DNA of 64,000 nt, taken from positions 186,001-250,000 of the forward strand of contig NZ_CCYK01000007.1 in NCBI RefSeq assembly GCF_000826105.1, written 5' to 3'. How positions within the stretch are numbered: the stretch's first letter is position 1; every line of letters starts with the position of its first letter. The notes under the pieces were generated by a model. The model ran no database searches. It worked only from the letters and a program-made list of their open reading frames with translations, and had not been told where the DNA came from. Source of the stretch: Pseudomonas massiliensis (GTDB taxonomy: Bacteria > Pseudomonadota > Gammaproteobacteria > Pseudomonadales > Pseudomonadaceae). Shown here one piece after another: positions 1 through 11,599 of this stretch. A program made the position numbers and the translations under genes.

Positions 1-2
1 AC

Positions 3-1982
3 CATCGCTACGACAAAGCCCTGGATGTGATCGAGCGGGTCGCGCTGGAGAAGGACGTTGCCCTTTATCGCGACAGCAGCAACATCGCCTTCACGCCCAT
101 GCTCGACGGCAAGGCGCTGGACGAGGCGGAGTTCGCCCAACTGCCCGAAGAAGCGCGGGCGCGTTTCCATGACGACATCGCCAGTCTGGAGGAACGCCTC
201 AACGAAGAACTGGCCAGCCTGCCCCAGTGGAAGCGTGAGTCCAGCAACCAGCTACGCCAGCTCAACGAAGAAACCATCACCATCGCCCTGCAGCCCTTGC
301 TGGGGCCGCTGTCGGAACGCTATTCGGAATATGCCGGGGTGTGCGCCTACCTGCAGGCCATGCAGGTGCACCTGCTGCGCACCGTGGTGGAGCAGCTGGT
401 CGACGACCCCAAGCCTGATGCCGTGGCGCGCAAGATGCTCGAGGAGCAGTACGCGCCCAACCTGGTGATCGGCCATCATGCCAACGGTGGGGCGCCTGTG
501 GTGTTCGAACCGCACCCGACCTACGACAACCTGTTCGGCCGCATCGAGTACAGCACCGACCAGGGCGCGCTCTATACCAACTACCGGCAACTGCGCGCAG
601 GGGCGTTGCACCGGGCCAATGGCGGCTTCCTGATCCTGGAGGCGGAAAAAATGCTGGGCGAGCCCTTCGTCTGGGATGCGCTCAAGCGCTCGCTGCAGTC
701 GCGCCGGTTGAAAATGGAATCACCGCTGGGCGAATACGGCCGCATCGCCACCGTGACCCTCACCCCACAGTTGATTCCGCTGAACGTGAAGCTGGTGATC
801 ATCGGTTCTCGCCAGCTGTACTACGCCCTGCAGGACCATGATCCGGACTTCCAGGAAATGTTCCGGGTGCTGGTGGACTTCGACGAAGACATTCCCATGG
901 ATGGGGACAGCCTGGAGCAGTTCGCCCAGTTGCTGAAAACCCGTACCTCCGAGGAAGGCATGGCGCCGCTGAGCGCCGATGCCGTGGCGCGGCTGGCCAC
1001 CTACAGCGCCCGCCTGGCCGAGCACCAGGGACGTCTTTCAGCGAAAATCGGCGACCTCTTCCAGCTGGTAAGCGAGGCGGACTTCATTCGCCAGGTCGCA
1101 GGCGAAGCGGTCACCGATGCGGGGCATATCGAACGCGCACTCAAGGCCAAGGCCACCCGGACCGGACGGGTCTCGGCACGTATCCTCGACGATATGCTCG
1201 CCGGTATCGTGCTCATCGACACCAGTGGCGCGGCGGTAGGCAAATGCAACGGCCTGACCGTGCTGGCGGTGGGCGACTCGGCCTTCGGGGTGCCGGCGCG
1301 CATTTCCGCCACCGTCTACCCAGGCAACAGCGGCATCGTGGATATCGAGCGGGAGGTCAACCTCGGCCAGCCGATCCACTCCAAGGGCGTGATGATCCTT
1401 ACCGGCTATCTGGGCAGCCGCTACGCCCAGGAGTTTCCATTGGCCATCTCCGCCAGTATCGCCCTGGAGCAGTCCTACGGCTATGTGGACGGAGACAGCG
1501 CCTCCCTGGGCGAAGCCTGCACCCTGATCTCAGCGTTGTCGCGCAAGCCACTGAAGCAGTGTTACGCCATTACCGGGTCGATCAACCAGTTCGGCGAAGT
1601 GCAGGCTGTGGGCGGCGTGAACGAAAAGATCGAAGGCTTTTTCCGCCTTTGCGAAGCCCGCGGGCTGACCGGCGAGCAAGGCGCGATCATTCCCAAGGCC
1701 AATGTCGCGACGCTCATGCTCGATGAGAAGGTGGTCAAGGCGGTGCGCGATGGGAAATTCCATGTCTACGCCGTCAGCCAGGCGGATGAAGCCCTGAGTC
1801 TGCTGGTCGGCGAAGAGGCGGGGGAGGCTGACGCCGATGGCAATTTTCCGGAGGGCAGCGTGAACGCCCTGGTGGTGGATCGTCTGCGCGCGATCGCCGA
1901 AGTGGTGACCGAAGAGGACCTGCGCGAGGGCGAGCGGGAACACAAGGTCGAGGCGCTGGCGGAGGTCAAAGGTACATCCTGA
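3..1982 (+). CDS. Lon-like ATP-dependent protease, C-terminal part (5' truncated by window edge)
   Basis: The reading frame is open from base 3, so the N-terminus lies outside the window. What remains is the end of the helical/AAA-type region followed by a Lon-type (S16) proteolytic domain. The catalytic Ser lies in a DGDSAS motif (codon 1497-1499) and the catalytic Lys in GGVNEKIEG (codon 1626-1628), which is the Lon Ser-Lys dyad. The spacing and the lack of a classical Lon N-terminal domain fit the proteobacterial Lon-related family represented by PA4576 of P. aeruginosa rather than Lon itself. It is a cytoplasmic ATP-dependent protease; its substrates cannot be told from the sequence. Confidence 0.9.
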   Translation, partial: HRYDKALDVIERVALEKDVALYRDSSNIAFTPMLDGKALDEAEFAQLPEEARARFHDDIASLEERLNEELASLPQWKRESSNQLRQLNEETITIALQPLLGPLSERYSEYAGVCAYLQAMQVHLLRTVVEQLVDDPKPDAVARKMLEEQYAPNLVIGHHANGGAPVVFEPHPTYDNLFGRIEYSTDQGALYTNYRQLRAGALHRANGGFLILEAEKMLGEPFVWDALKRSLQSRRLKMESPLGEYGRIATVTLTPQLIPLNVKLVIIGSRQLYYALQDHDPDFQEMFRVLVDFDEDIPMDGDSLEQFAQLLKTRTSEEGMAPLSADAVARLATYSARLAEHQGRLSAKIGDLFQLVSEADFIRQVAGEAVTDAGHIERALKAKATRTGRVSARILDDMLAGIVLIDTSGAAVGKCNGLTVLAVGDSAFGVPARISATVYPGNSGIVDIEREVNLGQPIHSKGVMILTGYLGSRYAQEFPLAISASIALEQSYGYVDGDSASLGEACTLISALSRKPLKQCYAITGSINQFGEVQAVGGVNEKIEGFFRLCEARGLTGEQGAIIPKANVATLMLDEKVVKAVRDGKFHVYAVSQADEALSLLVGEEAGEADADGNFPEGSVNALVVDRLRAIAEVVTEEDLREGEREHKVEALAEVKGTS

Positions 1983-2079
1983 AAGCGTGAGGCGACCGCT
2001 CGGCACCTCGACCACGAAGTGCCGGATCTTTTGCAAGATCGACGGTCATACGAGGATACTCAGCGGAGGGATCGCCAGC

Positions 2080-2421
2080 ATGCCCCATGCGCTCAGCCTT
2101 ACCCGTCAATGCCTCGGGCTTGAAACCCGTATCGAATGCATGATCCGGCCAGTGGCCGGCGGCGTGGGCCACTGGACCCTGCTCTTCGCCGCTGGCATGG
2201 CGGGGGAGCAACCGACCGCGATCAAGGCCCAAGGGCCTTTTCACGGTGCCCGCGCGGCGGAATCGGTGCTCGATGCCATCGTCGACAGCCTGACCCTCCA
2301 TGGCTATGTGCTACGCGACGATCCGCGTATCTGGGATATTCATCTCCACGGCCAGCTGCGCAAGATCAACGCCGAGCGCGGCCGCCACCTGGGCCACTAC
2401 CTGGCTCACCCAGACGCATGA
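2080..2421 (+). CDS. Conserved hypothetical protein, 113 aa
   Basis: The start is the ATG at 2080, preceded by GGAGGG (2065-2070) at good spacing; upstream in-frame codons have no such site. The product is a small soluble protein with no signal peptide, membrane segment or metal motif that I can see. It lies between the Lon-like protease and a UPF0114 membrane protein, the position occupied by a small hypothetical gene in P. aeruginosa. I do not recognise a family and assign no function. Confidence 0.7.
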   Translation: MPHALSLTRQCLGLETRIECMIRPVAGGVGHWTLLFAAGMAGEQPTAIKAQGPFHGARAAESVLDAIVDSLTLHGYVLRDDPRIWDIHLHGQLRKINAERGRHLGHYLAHPDA

Positions 2422-2500
2422 GTTTACAAGTACCGTTGCGCTTTTCATGGGTGGGCGAGGGTATACTCGGCAGCTGTTTTTCAAGCTGCTGTGAGTTGCA

Positions 2501-2989
2501 ATGGAACGTCTGATCGAAAAAACCATGTACGCCTCCCGCTGGTTGCTGGCGCCCATCTATTTCGGGTTGTCCCTGGGCCTGCTCGCCCTGGCGCTGAAAT
2601 TCTTCGAGGAAATCTTCCATATCCTGCCCAACGTCTTCGCCATGGCGGAGTCGGAGCTGATCCTGGTACTCCTGTCGTTGATCGACATGGCGCTGGTAGG
2701 TGGCTTGCTGGTCATGGTGATGATTTCCGGGTACGAGAACTTCGTGTCGCAGCTGGACATCGACGAAGGCGTCGAGAAGCTCAACTGGCTTGGCAAGATG
2801 GACTCGTCCTCCCTGAAGATGAAGGTTGCCGCGTCCATCGTGGCGATTTCGTCGATCCACCTGCTGCGCGTGTTCATGGACGCCCGGAACATCGAGGCCG
2901 AGCACCTGATGTGGTACGTGATCATCCACATGACCTTCGTGATTTCCGCCTTCGCCATGGGTTACCTGGACAAGCTCACCAAGCACTGA
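2501..2989 (+). CDS. UPF0114 (YqhA-like) inner-membrane protein
   Basis: The 162-aa protein has four hydrophobic segments at about residues 15-35, 52-75, 107-125 and 136-155, and a conserved loop containing SQLDIDEG and [11 protein letters not shown], as in the YqhA/UPF0114 family. Length is normal for the family. Its biochemical role is unknown. It starts at an ATG just after a T-rich stretch and is followed at 3017-3034 by a perfect inverted repeat before fklB, so the two genes may be separate units. Confidence 0.85.
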   Translation: MERLIEKTMYASRWLLAPIYFGLSLGLLALALKFFEEIFHILPNVFAMAESELILVLLSLIDMALVGGLLVMVMISGYENFVSQLDIDEGVEKLNWLGKMDSSSLKMKVAASIVAISSIHLLRVFMDARNIEAEHLMWYVIIHMTFVISAFAMGYLDKLTKH

Positions 2990-3016
2990 TGTGCTAGGCT
3001 GCTCCCCTTTTTGGCT

Positions 3017-3034
3017 GGGCCGGCACGCCGGCCC
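3017..3034. repeat. Perfect inverted repeat between the YqhA-like gene and fklB
   Basis: GGGCCGGC and GCCGGCCC flank a two-base centre (AC). No T-tract follows on either strand, so it is not an ordinary intrinsic terminator. It lies 18 bases upstream of the fklB start and includes no ribosome binding site, and could be a 3' mRNA-stabilising structure or a protein site. Confidence 0.5.
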
Positions 3035-3051
3035 CACGACGGAGCAGCGCA

Positions 3052-3669
3052 ATGTCCGAACTTATCCTGAACACTGACGAAACCCGCGTCAGCTACGGTA
3101 TCGGCCGCCAGTTGGGCGACCAGATCCGTGACAACCCGCCACCGGGTGTCAGCCTGCAGGCGCTGATTGCCGGCCTCACTGACGCGTTCAACGGCGAAGC
3201 CAGCCGTGTGGGTGCCGAGGAAATGAACAGCGCCTTCCGCGCCATCCGTGAAGTGATGCAGGAGCAGGAGCGCGTCAAGGCCGAAGCCGCCGCGGGCGAG
3301 GGCCGGGCCTATCTGGCCGAGAATGCCAAGCGCGAAGGCGTGACCACCCTGGCGTCCGGCTTGCAGTTCGAAGTGCTCACCGCTGGCGACGGCGCCAAGC
3401 CTACTCGCGAAAGCACCGTACGCACCCACTACCACGGCACCCTTATCGACGGCACTGTATTCGACAGCTCCTACGATCGCGGCCAGCCAGCCGAATTTCC
3501 AGTCGGCGGCGTGATTGCCGGTTGGACCGAAGCCCTCCAGTTGATGAACACCGGCAGCAAATGGCGCCTTTACGTGCCTAGCGGGCTGGCATACGGCGCT
3601 CAGGGCGTAGGCTCCATCCCGCCGCACAGTACCCTGGTGTTCGATGTGGAGCTCCTGGATATCCTCTGA
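3052..3669 (+). CDS. fklB: FKBP-type peptidyl-prolyl cis-trans isomerase FklB
   Basis: The 205-aa protein has an N-terminal helical FKBP-N dimerisation region (about residues 1-95) followed by a C-terminal FKBP fold with the typical VRTHYHGTLIDGTVFDSS, GVIAGWTEAL, and LAYGAQG...IPPHSTLVFDVELL segments. No signal peptide is visible, so it should act in the cytoplasm like E. coli FklB (FKBP22) rather than the periplasmic FkpA. It catalyses isomerisation of X-Pro bonds. GGAGCAGCG precedes the ATG. Matches the position of PA4572 in the syntenic segment. Confidence 0.92.
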   Translation: MSELILNTDETRVSYGIGRQLGDQIRDNPPPGVSLQALIAGLTDAFNGEASRVGAEEMNSAFRAIREVMQEQERVKAEAAAGEGRAYLAENAKREGVTTLASGLQFEVLTAGDGAKPTRESTVRTHYHGTLIDGTVFDSSYDRGQPAEFPVGGVIAGWTEALQLMNTGSKWRLYVPSGLAYGAQGVGSIPPHSTLVFDVELLDIL

Positions 3670-3708
3670 TAGCCAGGCGGTGGGAGCGGCGCAAGCCAGC
3701 TCCTGCCA

Positions 3709-3951
3709 TCAATGCAGTTCACCCGCCGGGCGCAATGCCCGGGCATAGCAGAACAGGAACAGGTTACGTACCAGTTCCTTCTGCACCTGCGGTTCGGTGG
3801 AGTTGAGGCATTCGAAATCGAGTTCGCCCTGGTCTCTGAGTTCATCCAGGGCATCTTCGTGAAGGACAGCGCACACCTCACCGGTTTCCCGATGCAGGAT
3901 ACGCAGATACGGATGAGAGCGGTCCAGCCAGGCGTCGATGAGGTAGGTCAC
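3709..3951 (-). CDS. Small conserved hypothetical protein, 80 aa
   Basis: The start is a GTG at 3951 with AAGGAG just upstream (complement of 3959-3964), good support for a real gene. The product is an acidic soluble protein with no membrane segment or Cys motif. It is convergent with fklB and lies where P. aeruginosa has a short conserved hypothetical gene (PA4570 region). I do not recognise a characterised family. Confidence 0.7.
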   Translation of the reverse strand: MTYLIDAWLDRSHPYLRILHRETGEVCAVLHEDALDELRDQGELDFECLNSTEPQVQKELVRNLFLFCYARALRPAGELH

Positions 3952-4026
3952 GATTATTCTCCTTGATGACGTCCATTGAGAATAATTCGTATTTGCAGCT
4001 TTGCAAAGGGCGGTGTGTACCGGTCG

Positions 4027-4365
4027 TCAGGCTTTACGGACGAATTCGGACTTCAGCTTCATGGCGCCAATGCCGTCGATCTTGCAATCGATGTCGTGGT
4101 CGCCATCGCACAGCCGGATATTGCGCACTTTGGTACCCACCTTGACCACAAGGGAGGTGCCCTTGACCTTCAGGTCCTTGATGACCGTCACGCTATCGCC
4201 ATCCTGTAACACATTGCCAACCGAGTCCTTGATGACCCGGATGTCATCGTCCCCGGCGGCAGCATCACCGGCGGCCCACTCGTGGGCGCATTCAGGGCAG
4301 ACCAGCAGCGCGCCATCTTCATAGACGAACGCAGAGCCGCATTGGGGGCAGGGTGGCAATGACAT
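4027..4365 (-). CDS. PhnA/YjdM-family zinc-ribbon protein
   Basis: The 112-aa protein begins with a zinc ribbon: CPQCG at residues 6-10 and CPEC about 15 residues later. It then has the PhnA C-terminal domain with [20 protein letters not shown] and [12 protein letters not shown]. In E. coli this family was named from the phosphonate region, but it has no established role in phosphonate breakdown, so the name should not be read as a function. AAAGGT precedes the ATG. It is a single gene upstream of ispB on the same strand, with 83 bases between them. Confidence 0.85.
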   Translation of the reverse strand: MSLPPCPQCGSAFVYEDGALLVCPECAHEWAAGDAAAGDDDIRVIKDSVGNVLQDGDSVTVIKDLKVKGTSLVVKVGTKVRNIRLCDGDHDIDCKIDGIGAMKLKSEFVRKA

Positions 4366-4448
4366 AGCAAACCTTTCAGGTAGTAGCGGCGCGGTCGTGC
4401 CCGACCAGCTCCAATGCTGGATCAGGGACGCCCGCGGGGCCAGAGTGA

Positions 4449-5417
4449 TCAGTAGGTACGAGCGACCGCGAACTCGCTCAGTTCCACCAGGGCATCCCGG
4501 TACTCGCTGGGCTCGAGGGCGTCGAGGCAGGCGACGGCGCGAGCGGCGAAGGTCTGCGCCAATTGAGCCGTATAGGCCAGGGCGCCAGAGGCCTCCACCG
4601 CCTCTCGAATGCGTTCCAGGTCTTCGATGCCGCCTTTCTGGATGGCCTGGCGCACCAGGGCTGCCTGCTCGGCGGTGCCTTCGCGCATGGTGTAGATCAG
4701 TGGCAAGGTAGGCTTGCCTTCGGCCAGGTCATCACCCACGTTCTTGCCCAGGGTGTCGGCATCGCCCTTGTAGTCCAGCAGGTCATCGACCAGCTGGAAG
4801 GCCACGCCCAGGTGATCGCCGAACTGCCGCAAGGCCTCACGCGCCGCCTCGCTGCCGGTGGCCAGGGCCGCCGCGCTATGGGTGGACGCCTCGAACAGCA
4901 TGGCCGTCTTGCCGCGAATCACCTCCATATAGGTTTCCTCGCTGGTGCTGGCGTCGCGCACCTTGGACAGCTGCAGCACCTCGCCCTCGGCGATGACACG
5001 GGTCGCCTGGGACAGGATGCCCATCACCGGCATGGAGCCTAGCTGCACCATCATTTCGAAGGAGCGCGAATAGAGGAAATCCCCTACCAGTACGCTGGGG
5101 GCGTTGCCCCACATGGCATTGGCGGTGGAGCGGCCGCGACGCATCCCGGACATGTCCACCACGTCGTCGTGGAGCAGGGTAGCGGTATGAAGGAACTCGA
5201 TGGTGGCGGCCAGCAGGCGCAGGTCGGCGCCTTCATGGCCCAGGGCCTTGCCGGTCAGCAGTACCAGGAGCGGGCGCAGGCGCTTGCCGCCTGCGGAGAT
5301 GATATAGTCGCCGATCTTCGATACCAGCGGCACCCTTGAGGTCAGCTGCTGCTTGATGATCTCGTCGACGGCGGTGAAATCTTCCGCCACCACACGATAA
5401 AAGGCTTGGGGTTGCAT
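4449..5417 (-). CDS. ispB: Octaprenyl/polyprenyl diphosphate synthase
   Basis: A 322-aa all-trans polyprenyl synthase. The first aspartate-rich motif DDVVD is at residues 84-88 and the second, DDLLD, at 211-215; GGKRLRP near residue 43 binds the isoprenyl substrate. It condenses isopentenyl diphosphate onto an allylic primer to make the ubiquinone side chain in the cytosol. Chain length is set by residues upstream of the first motif and cannot be fixed by eye; Pseudomonas usually makes Q-9. The gene is divergent from rplU-rpmA-obg, the arrangement seen across gammaproteobacteria. Confidence 0.95.
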   Translation of the reverse strand: MQPQAFYRVVAEDFTAVDEIIKQQLTSRVPLVSKIGDYIISAGGKRLRPLLVLLTGKALGHEGADLRLLAATIEFLHTATLLHDDVVDMSGMRRGRSTANAMWGNAPSVLVGDFLYSRSFEMMVQLGSMPVMGILSQATRVIAEGEVLQLSKVRDASTSEETYMEVIRGKTAMLFEASTHSAAALATGSEAAREALRQFGDHLGVAFQLVDDLLDYKGDADTLGKNVGDDLAEGKPTLPLIYTMREGTAEQAALVRQAIQKGGIEDLERIREAVEASGALAYTAQLAQTFAARAVACLDALEPSEYRDALVELSEFAVARTY

Positions 5418-5520
5418 CAGCGACTAACGCTCCATATAGGTTGCGCGGCATGCTAGGTGGCAGGTCCCGGCCTGTCAAGGCGAAGCCCCGTCCCAGCGGC
5501 GTTCGCTCGTCCCCTGGCCC

Positions 5521-5549
5521 TTGCATGCCCTGGCGGCGTTGCGTACAAT
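5521..5549 (+). promoter_or_regulatory. Sigma-70 promoter for rplU-rpmA
   Basis: TTGCAT (5521-5526) and TACAAT (5544-5549) are separated by 17 bases and followed by a GC-rich discriminator (CGCGCACC), typical of growth-rate-controlled ribosomal genes. Start of transcription should fall near 5556, leaving a leader of about 145 bases before rplU. Confidence 0.7.
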
Positions 5550-5701
5550 CGCGCACCCTGAACTTCCTGGGCATCACCTGCCTTACGCAATTGCAGTCGG
5601 GTTTCCCGTAGGGTCCCGTAGGGTTCCCCACCCACTGCAGCCATGCCAGCCAACACTCTTCCTATAAAGCGCTGGGTGAGCAGGATTAACGGAGAAACAT
5701 C

Positions 5702-6013
5702 ATGTACGCAGTAATCGTTACCGGTGGCAAGCAATACAAGGTCACCGAAGGTGAATACCTGAAGGTCGAGAAGCTGGAAGTCGCCACTGGCGAATCCATC
5801 ACTTTCGATCGCGTTCTGTTGGTTGCCAATGGCGACGACGTGAACATCGGCGCCCCTGTCGTTGAAGGCGCCAAAGTGGTTGCCGAAGTCGTGGCCCAAG
5901 GTCGTCACGACAAAGTGCGGATCATCAAATTCCGCCGTCGTAAGCACCACATGAAGCGCATGGGCCACCGCCAGTGGTTCACCGAGATCAAAATCACCGG
6001 TATCCAGGCCTGA
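5702..6013 (+). CDS. rplU: 50S ribosomal protein L21
   Basis: 103 aa, the normal length. The N-terminus [14 protein letters not shown] and the basic [14 protein letters not shown] segment near the C-terminus are diagnostic of bL21, which binds 23S rRNA in the large subunit. GGAGAAACATC precedes the ATG. It is followed 36 bases later by rpmA in the usual two-gene operon, and both end at a strong terminator. Confidence 0.98.
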   Translation: MYAVIVTGGKQYKVTEGEYLKVEKLEVATGESITFDRVLLVANGDDVNIGAPVVEGAKVVAEVVAQGRHDKVRIIKFRRRKHHMKRMGHRQWFTEIKITGIQA

Positions 6014-6049
6014 TTTCTCGCCTGGTCCGCACATTGGAGTATTGAACTC

Positions 6050-6307
6050 ATGGCACACAAAAAAGCTGGTGGTAGTACCCGTAACGGTCGCGATTCCGAA
6101 AGTAAACGCCTTGGCGTGAAAATGTTCGGCGGCCAGGTCATCAAGGCCGGCAACATCATCGTGCGTCAGCGCGGCACCCAGTTCCACGCCGGCTACGGCG
6201 TTGGCATCGGCAAGGACCACACCCTCTTCGCCAAAGTCGAAGGCGTGGTTAAGTTCGAAGTCAAAGGTGCTTTCGGTCGTCGTTACGTAAGCGTCGTCGC
6301 GGCCTGA
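6050..6307 (+). CDS. rpmA: 50S ribosomal protein L27
   Basis: 85 aa, standard length. The protein starts [20 protein letters not shown], the flexible N-terminal tail of bL27 that reaches the peptidyl transferase centre. No Firmicute-type cleavable N-terminal extension is present. It is cotranscribed with rplU and terminated at 6322-6352. Confidence 0.98.
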   Translation: MAHKKAGGSTRNGRDSESKRLGVKMFGGQVIKAGNIIVRQRGTQFHAGYGVGIGKDHTLFAKVEGVVKFEVKGAFGRRYVSVVAA

Positions 6308-6321
6308 TCGCGATTTCGCAG

Positions 6322-6352
6322 AAAAGCCCTGTCTCTCGACGGGGCTTTTTTG
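6322..6352 (+). terminator. Intrinsic terminator of rplU-rpmA
   Basis: AAAAGCCCTGTC and GACGGGGCTTTT form a stem (one G-T pair) around TCTC, followed by TTTTTTG. It separates the ribosomal genes from obg. Confidence 0.9.
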
Positions 6353-6364
6353 TTTGTAGTGAGT

Positions 6365-7718
<1,354 letters not shown>

Positions 7719-7738
7719 TCGGTTGCAGTACACTACAG

Positions 7739-7800
7739 CGCCCCGGTTCCGGGTGGGCGGCCAGGCCATTGCGGCCTTGGCGCCTGATCGGGCCGGGGCG
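7739..7800. other. Extended stem-loop between obg and proB
   Basis: CGCCCCGG (7739-7746) and CCGGGGCG (7793-7800) form an outer stem, with further GGCCAGGCC/GGCCTTGGC complementarity inside. A weak T-containing stretch (TTGTCGTT) follows. It may be the obg terminator or a structured proB leader; the lack of a clean T-tract prevents a firm choice. Confidence 0.45.
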
Positions 7801-7848
7801 TTGTCGTTCACGGTTTAACTGACGGTTGGGCAGGGCAGGGGCAGGAAA

Positions 7849-8967
7849 ATGCGGAGCAAGGTCACGGGTGCGCGGCGCTGGGTCGTCAAGATAGGCAGCG
7901 CCTTACTCACGGCGGATGGCAAGGGCTTGGACCGCGCCGCCATGGCGGTCTGGGTGGAACAGATGGTCGCCCTGCATGAGGCGGGCGTGGAGCTGGTGCT
8001 GGTGTCTTCCGGCGCGGTTGCCGCAGGGATGAGCCGCCTGGGTTGGGTCCAGCGCCCCACCGCCATGCACGAACTCCAGGCCGCTGCCGCCATTGGCCAG
8101 ATGGGCCTGGTGCAGGCGTGGGAATCGAGCTTCGCCCAGCATGAGCGCCGCACCGCGCAAATCCTGCTTACCCATGACGACCTGTCGGACCGCAAGCGCT
8201 ACCTCAATGCTCGCAGCACCTTGCGGGCGTTGGTGGAGCTGGGCGTGATCCCGGTGATCAACGAAAACGACACCGTGGTGACCGACGAAATCCGTTTCGG
8301 CGATAACGACACCCTGGCCGCCCTGGTAGCGAACCTGGTGGAAGCCGACCTGCTGGTGATCCTGACCGATCGGGACGGCATGTTCGATGCCGATCCGCGC
8401 AGCAACCCCAACGCCCAGCTCATTCATGAGGCCCGCGCGGATGACCCCTCGCTGGATGCGGTGGCTGGCGGCACCGGTGGCGCCCTGGGCCGTGGCGGTA
8501 TGCAGACCAAGCTGCGCGCGGCGCGCCTGGCCGCGCGTTCCGGCGCCCATACGCTGATCGTGGGCGGGCGCATCGAGCGTGTGCTTGATCGCCTCAAGGC
8601 GGGCGAGCGCCTCGGCACCTTGCTGACGCCGGAGCGGGGCATGCTGGCGGCGCGCAAGCAGTGGCTGGCGGGGCACCTGCAGACCCGCGGCACGCTGCAG
8701 TTGGACGACGGTGCCGTGCAGGCTTTGCGCGCGGCCAGCAAAAGCCTCTTGCCCGTAGGCGTGAAGGCTGTACAAGGCGCCTTCCGCCGGGGAGAGATGG
8801 TGGTGTGTATTGCCCCGGACGGTTCGGAAGTGGCTCGGGGCCTCACCAACTACAGCGCGGCTGAAGCTCAGCGCATCATCGGCCAGCCCTCGGACGCCAT
8901 TCATGGCCTATTGGGGTATATGGCCGAGCCTGAGCTGATTCACCGCGACAATCTGATCCTGGTATGA
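7849..8967 (+). CDS. proB: Glutamate 5-kinase
   Basis: 372 aa: an amino-acid kinase domain (about 1-260) starting [10 protein letters not shown], with [14 protein letters not shown] and the [10 protein letters not shown] phosphate-binding segment, followed by a C-terminal PUA domain (about 280-365). It phosphorylates glutamate in the first step of proline synthesis; proC, the last step, is also in this window at 50064. GGCAGGAAA precedes the ATG. Confidence 0.96.
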   Translation: MRSKVTGARRWVVKIGSALLTADGKGLDRAAMAVWVEQMVALHEAGVELVLVSSGAVAAGMSRLGWVQRPTAMHELQAAAAIGQMGLVQAWESSFAQHERRTAQILLTHDDLSDRKRYLNARSTLRALVELGVIPVINENDTVVTDEIRFGDNDTLAALVANLVEADLLVILTDRDGMFDADPRSNPNAQLIHEARADDPSLDAVAGGTGGALGRGGMQTKLRAARLAARSGAHTLIVGGRIERVLDRLKAGERLGTLLTPERGMLAARKQWLAGHLQTRGTLQLDDGAVQALRAASKSLLPVGVKAVQGAFRRGEMVVCIAPDGSEVARGLTNYSAAEAQRIIGQPSDAIHGLLGYMAEPELIHRDNLILV

Positions 8968-8975
8968 GGCCTGTC

Positions 8976-9431
8976 ATGAAAGCCATGCGTTTCGCGCTTA
9001 TTGCCTTGGCCTTCGCGCCCTTGCTCGCGAAGGCGGAGCAGGTAGGTGAAGTGTCCACTGTGTTCAAGTTCCTGGGGCCGAATGACCGTATCGTGGTGGA
9101 GGCCTTTGACGACCCCAAGGTCGAGGGTGTGACCTGCTACCTCTCTCGTGCCAAGTCGGGTGGGGTGAAGGGCGGGTTGGGCCTGGCCGAGGATCGCGCC
9201 GAAGCGTCCATCGCCTGCCGCCAGGTAGGGCCGATTCGCTTCGCCCAGCCGCTGAAGGATGGCGAGGAGGTGTTCAAGGAACGCACCTCCCTGGTATTCA
9301 AGACGATGCAGGTAGTGCGTTTCTTCGATGAGAAGCGTAATACCCTGGTGTACCTGGTCTACAGTGACCGGGTTATCGAGGGTAGTCCGCAGAATGCTGT
9401 CACGGCCATACCTATTCTGCCCTGGCGGTAG
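8976..9431 (+). CDS. creA: CreA family protein, secreted
   Basis: The start is placed at the ATG at 8976 because GAGG (8966-8969) sits at the right distance; an in-frame ATG at 8964 would overlap the proB stop. The product begins with a signal peptide (hydrophobic [12 protein letters not shown], cleavage likely after AKA), then the CreA fold with [30 protein letters not shown] split across the first 50 residues and two Cys likely to pair. The family is periplasmic and of unknown function; it is not tied to the CreBC regulon outside enterics. Confidence 0.88.
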   Translation: MKAMRFALIALAFAPLLAKAEQVGEVSTVFKFLGPNDRIVVEAFDDPKVEGVTCYLSRAKSGGVKGGLGLAEDRAEASIACRQVGPIRFAQPLKDGEEVFKERTSLVFKTMQVVRFFDEKRNTLVYLVYSDRVIEGSPQNAVTAIPILPWR

Positions 9432-9544
9432 GGAGGGGGGTTAGCTTGTGAGCGGGCCGGCCTGGTATGGCAAGGAGCGCTCTTCGCGAGCTGCGCCTGC
9501 GGCTCCGCCCGTTTCCTACGCCAGATCCTGCATCTATGACAGGC

Positions 9545-9574
9545 AATAAAAAACCGGCCACCAGGGCCGGTTTT
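9545..9574 (-). terminator. Intrinsic terminator of rpsT
   Basis: Read on the minus strand, AAAACCGGCC and GGCCGGTTTT form a stem around CTGGT, followed by a T-rich tail (TTTTTTATT). Confidence 0.9.
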
Positions 9575-9589
9575 CATGAAGCGCGTCGC

Positions 9590-9862
9590 TTAGGCGGCGG
9601 TCTTCAGGGCCTTGATGTGGCCATTCAGACGGCTCTTGTGGCGAGCGGCCTTGTTCTTGTGGATGATGCCCTTGTCGGCCATACGGTCGATCACAGGCAC
9701 AGCCAGGGTGTAGGCAGCTTGCGCTTTCTCGGCGTCCTTGGTGTCGATCGCCTTGACTACGTTCTTGATGTAGGTACGAACCATGGAACGCAGGCTGGCG
9801 TTGTGGCTGCGACGCTTCTCAGCCTGTTTTGCACGTTTTTTGGCGGAAGGTGAGTTGGCCAC
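9590..9862 (-). CDS. rpsT: 30S ribosomal protein S20
   Basis: 90 aa with the [18 protein letters not shown] start typical of bS20, a basic helical protein that binds 16S rRNA. The start codon is GTG (complement of 9860-9862) with GAGGAGC upstream; a non-ATG rpsT start is also known in E. coli (UUG), where it takes part in autoregulation. Transcribed away from murJ and closed by its own terminator. Confidence 0.97.
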   Translation of the reverse strand: MANSPSAKKRAKQAEKRRSHNASLRSMVRTYIKNVVKAIDTKDAEKAQAAYTLAVPVIDRMADKGIIHKNKAARHKSRLNGHIKALKTAA

Positions 9863-10060
9863 CGTCGAGCTCCTCGAAAGACTTGGGGAATAGCAAACAA
9901 ATAAGGCCGCGAATCATGCCGATGCGCAGGCGCGATGTCAAGGGAAAACCCCTGTAATCGGCAGTGATGTCAGGACGAACGGCAGTGTGCGGAAAACCTT
10001 CCTTTCCACCGTGCGGGCTGTACACTTTCGGCTTTTTGGCCCGGTGGCGCAAACATCCAC

Positions 10061-11599
10061 ATGAACCTGCTCAAGTCCCTGGCGGCGGTCAGCTCTATCA
10101 CAATGGTTTCCCGGGTACTGGGGTTCGTTCGCGATACCCTGGTGGCGCGCATCTTCGGCGCGGGCATGGCGACCGACGCCTTCTTCATCGCCTTCAAATT
10201 GCCCAACCTGTTGCGCCGTATCTTCGCCGAAGGCGCGTTCTCCCAAGCCTTCGTGCCGATCCTGGCTGAATACCGCCAGCAGCAGGGGGACGAGGCCGCG
10301 CGGACCTTCACCGCCTACGTAGCCGGCCTGCTGACCCTGGCCCTGGCGCTGGTCACTGCCTTGGGGATGCTGGCCGCGCCCTGGGTCATCTGGGTCACGG
10401 CCCCCGGCTTCGCCGACACGCCAGAGAAGTTCGAGCTCACCAGCCAACTGTTGCGCGTGACCTTTCCTTATATATTGCTGATCTCGCTGTCTTCCCTGGC
10501 GGGGGCGATCCTCAATACCTGGAATCGGTTCTCGGTGCCGGCGTTCACCCCCACGTTGCTCAACGTGGCGATGATCGGCTTCGCGCTCTTCCTGACGCCT
10601 TATTTCGACCCGCCGGTGATGGCCCTGGCCTGGTCCGTGCTGGCGGGCGGGCTGGCGCAACTGCTGTACCAACTGCCGCACCTGAAGAAAATCGGCATGC
10701 TGGTACTGCCCAGGCTGAGTCTGCGGCACAGTGGGGCGCTGCGGGTGCTCAAGCAGATGGGGCCAGCCATCCTGGGTGTATCTGTCAGCCAGATTTCCCT
10801 GATCATCAACACGATTTTCGCCTCCTTCCTGGCGGCCGGCTCCGTGTCCTGGATGTATTACGCCGACCGCTTGATGGAGTTGCCTTCCGGCGTACTCGGC
10901 GTGGCCCTGGGCACCATCTTGCTGCCTACCCTGGCGCGTACCTATGCCAACAAGGATCGTCAGGAATATTCCCGCATCCTCGATTGGGGGCTGCGCCTGT
11001 GCTTCCTGCTGGTGCTGCCATGCGCGGTGGCGCTGGCTGTACTGGCCGAGCCGCTGACCGTGGCCTTGTTCCAGTACGGCCGTTTCGACGCCTTCGACGC
11101 GGCCATGACCCAGCGCGCACTGGTGGCCTATGCGGTGGGATTGCTGGGCATCATTTTGATCAAGGTGCTGGCGCCAGGCTTCTATGCGCAGCAGAACCTG
11201 CGCACCCCCGTGAAGATCGCCATTTGGACCCTGTTCGCGACCCAGGCGCTGAACCTGCTGTTGATCGGCCCGCTCCAGCATGCCGGCCTTGCCCTGGCCA
11301 TCAGTGGTGGCGCCTGCCTGAACGCTGGGCTTTTGTATTGGCAGCTGCGACGCCAGGGGCTGTTCCAGCCGCAGGCCGGTTGGCCAGGGTTTCTGATCCG
11401 CCTGGTGGTAGCGGTGCTGGCCATGGTCGCGGTGCTGCTGGGGCTGATGCACTACATGCCGGCCTGGGCCGAGGGCACCATGCTGGCCCGCTTCGCCCGT
11501 CTTGGCGTGCTGGTCGTCGCAGGCGCGGGCACCTATTTCCTGGCCCTGCTGGCCATGGGGCTGCGTCTGCATCAGTTCGCTCGTCGAGGCTTGCATTGA
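10061..11599 (+). CDS. murJ: Lipid II flippase MurJ (MviN family)
   Basis: 512 aa with about 14 hydrophobic segments and the conserved MurJ beginning ([25 protein letters not shown]) and the segment [19 protein letters not shown], which carries part of the charged central cavity. It moves lipid II across the inner membrane for peptidoglycan synthesis. Divergent from rpsT with a 198-base gap, and upstream of ribF, the gene order of P. aeruginosa PA4562-PA4561. Confidence 0.96.
   Translation: MNLLKSLAAVSSITMVSRVLGFVRDTLVARIFGAGMATDAFFIAFKLPNLLRRIFAEGAFSQAFVPILAEYRQQQGDEAARTFTAYVAGLLTLALALVTALGMLAAPWVIWVTAPGFADTPEKFELTSQLLRVTFPYILLISLSSLAGAILNTWNRFSVPAFTPTLLNVAMIGFALFLTPYFDPPVMALAWSVLAGGLAQLLYQLPHLKKIGMLVLPRLSLRHSGALRVLKQMGPAILGVSVSQISLIINTIFASFLAAGSVSWMYYADRLMELPSGVLGVALGTILLPTLARTYANKDRQEYSRILDWGLRLCFLLVLPCAVALAVLAEPLTVALFQYGRFDAFDAAMTQRALVAYAVGLLGIILIKVLAPGFYAQQNLRTPVKIAIWTLFATQALNLLLIGPLQHAGLALAISGGACLNAGLLYWQLRRQGLFQPQAGWPGFLIRLVVAVLAMVAVLLGLMHYMPAWAEGTMLARFARLGVLVVAGAGTYFLALLAMGLRLHQFARRGLH

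Noticed and set aside
2025..2040. GATCTT-TTGC-AAGATC hairpin after the Lon-like gene.
   Set aside because: Six-base stem with no T-tract; too weak to call a terminator.
4027..4365. Phosphonate metabolism from the PhnA name.
   Set aside because: No phosphonate genes are nearby, and the family name is historical rather than functional.
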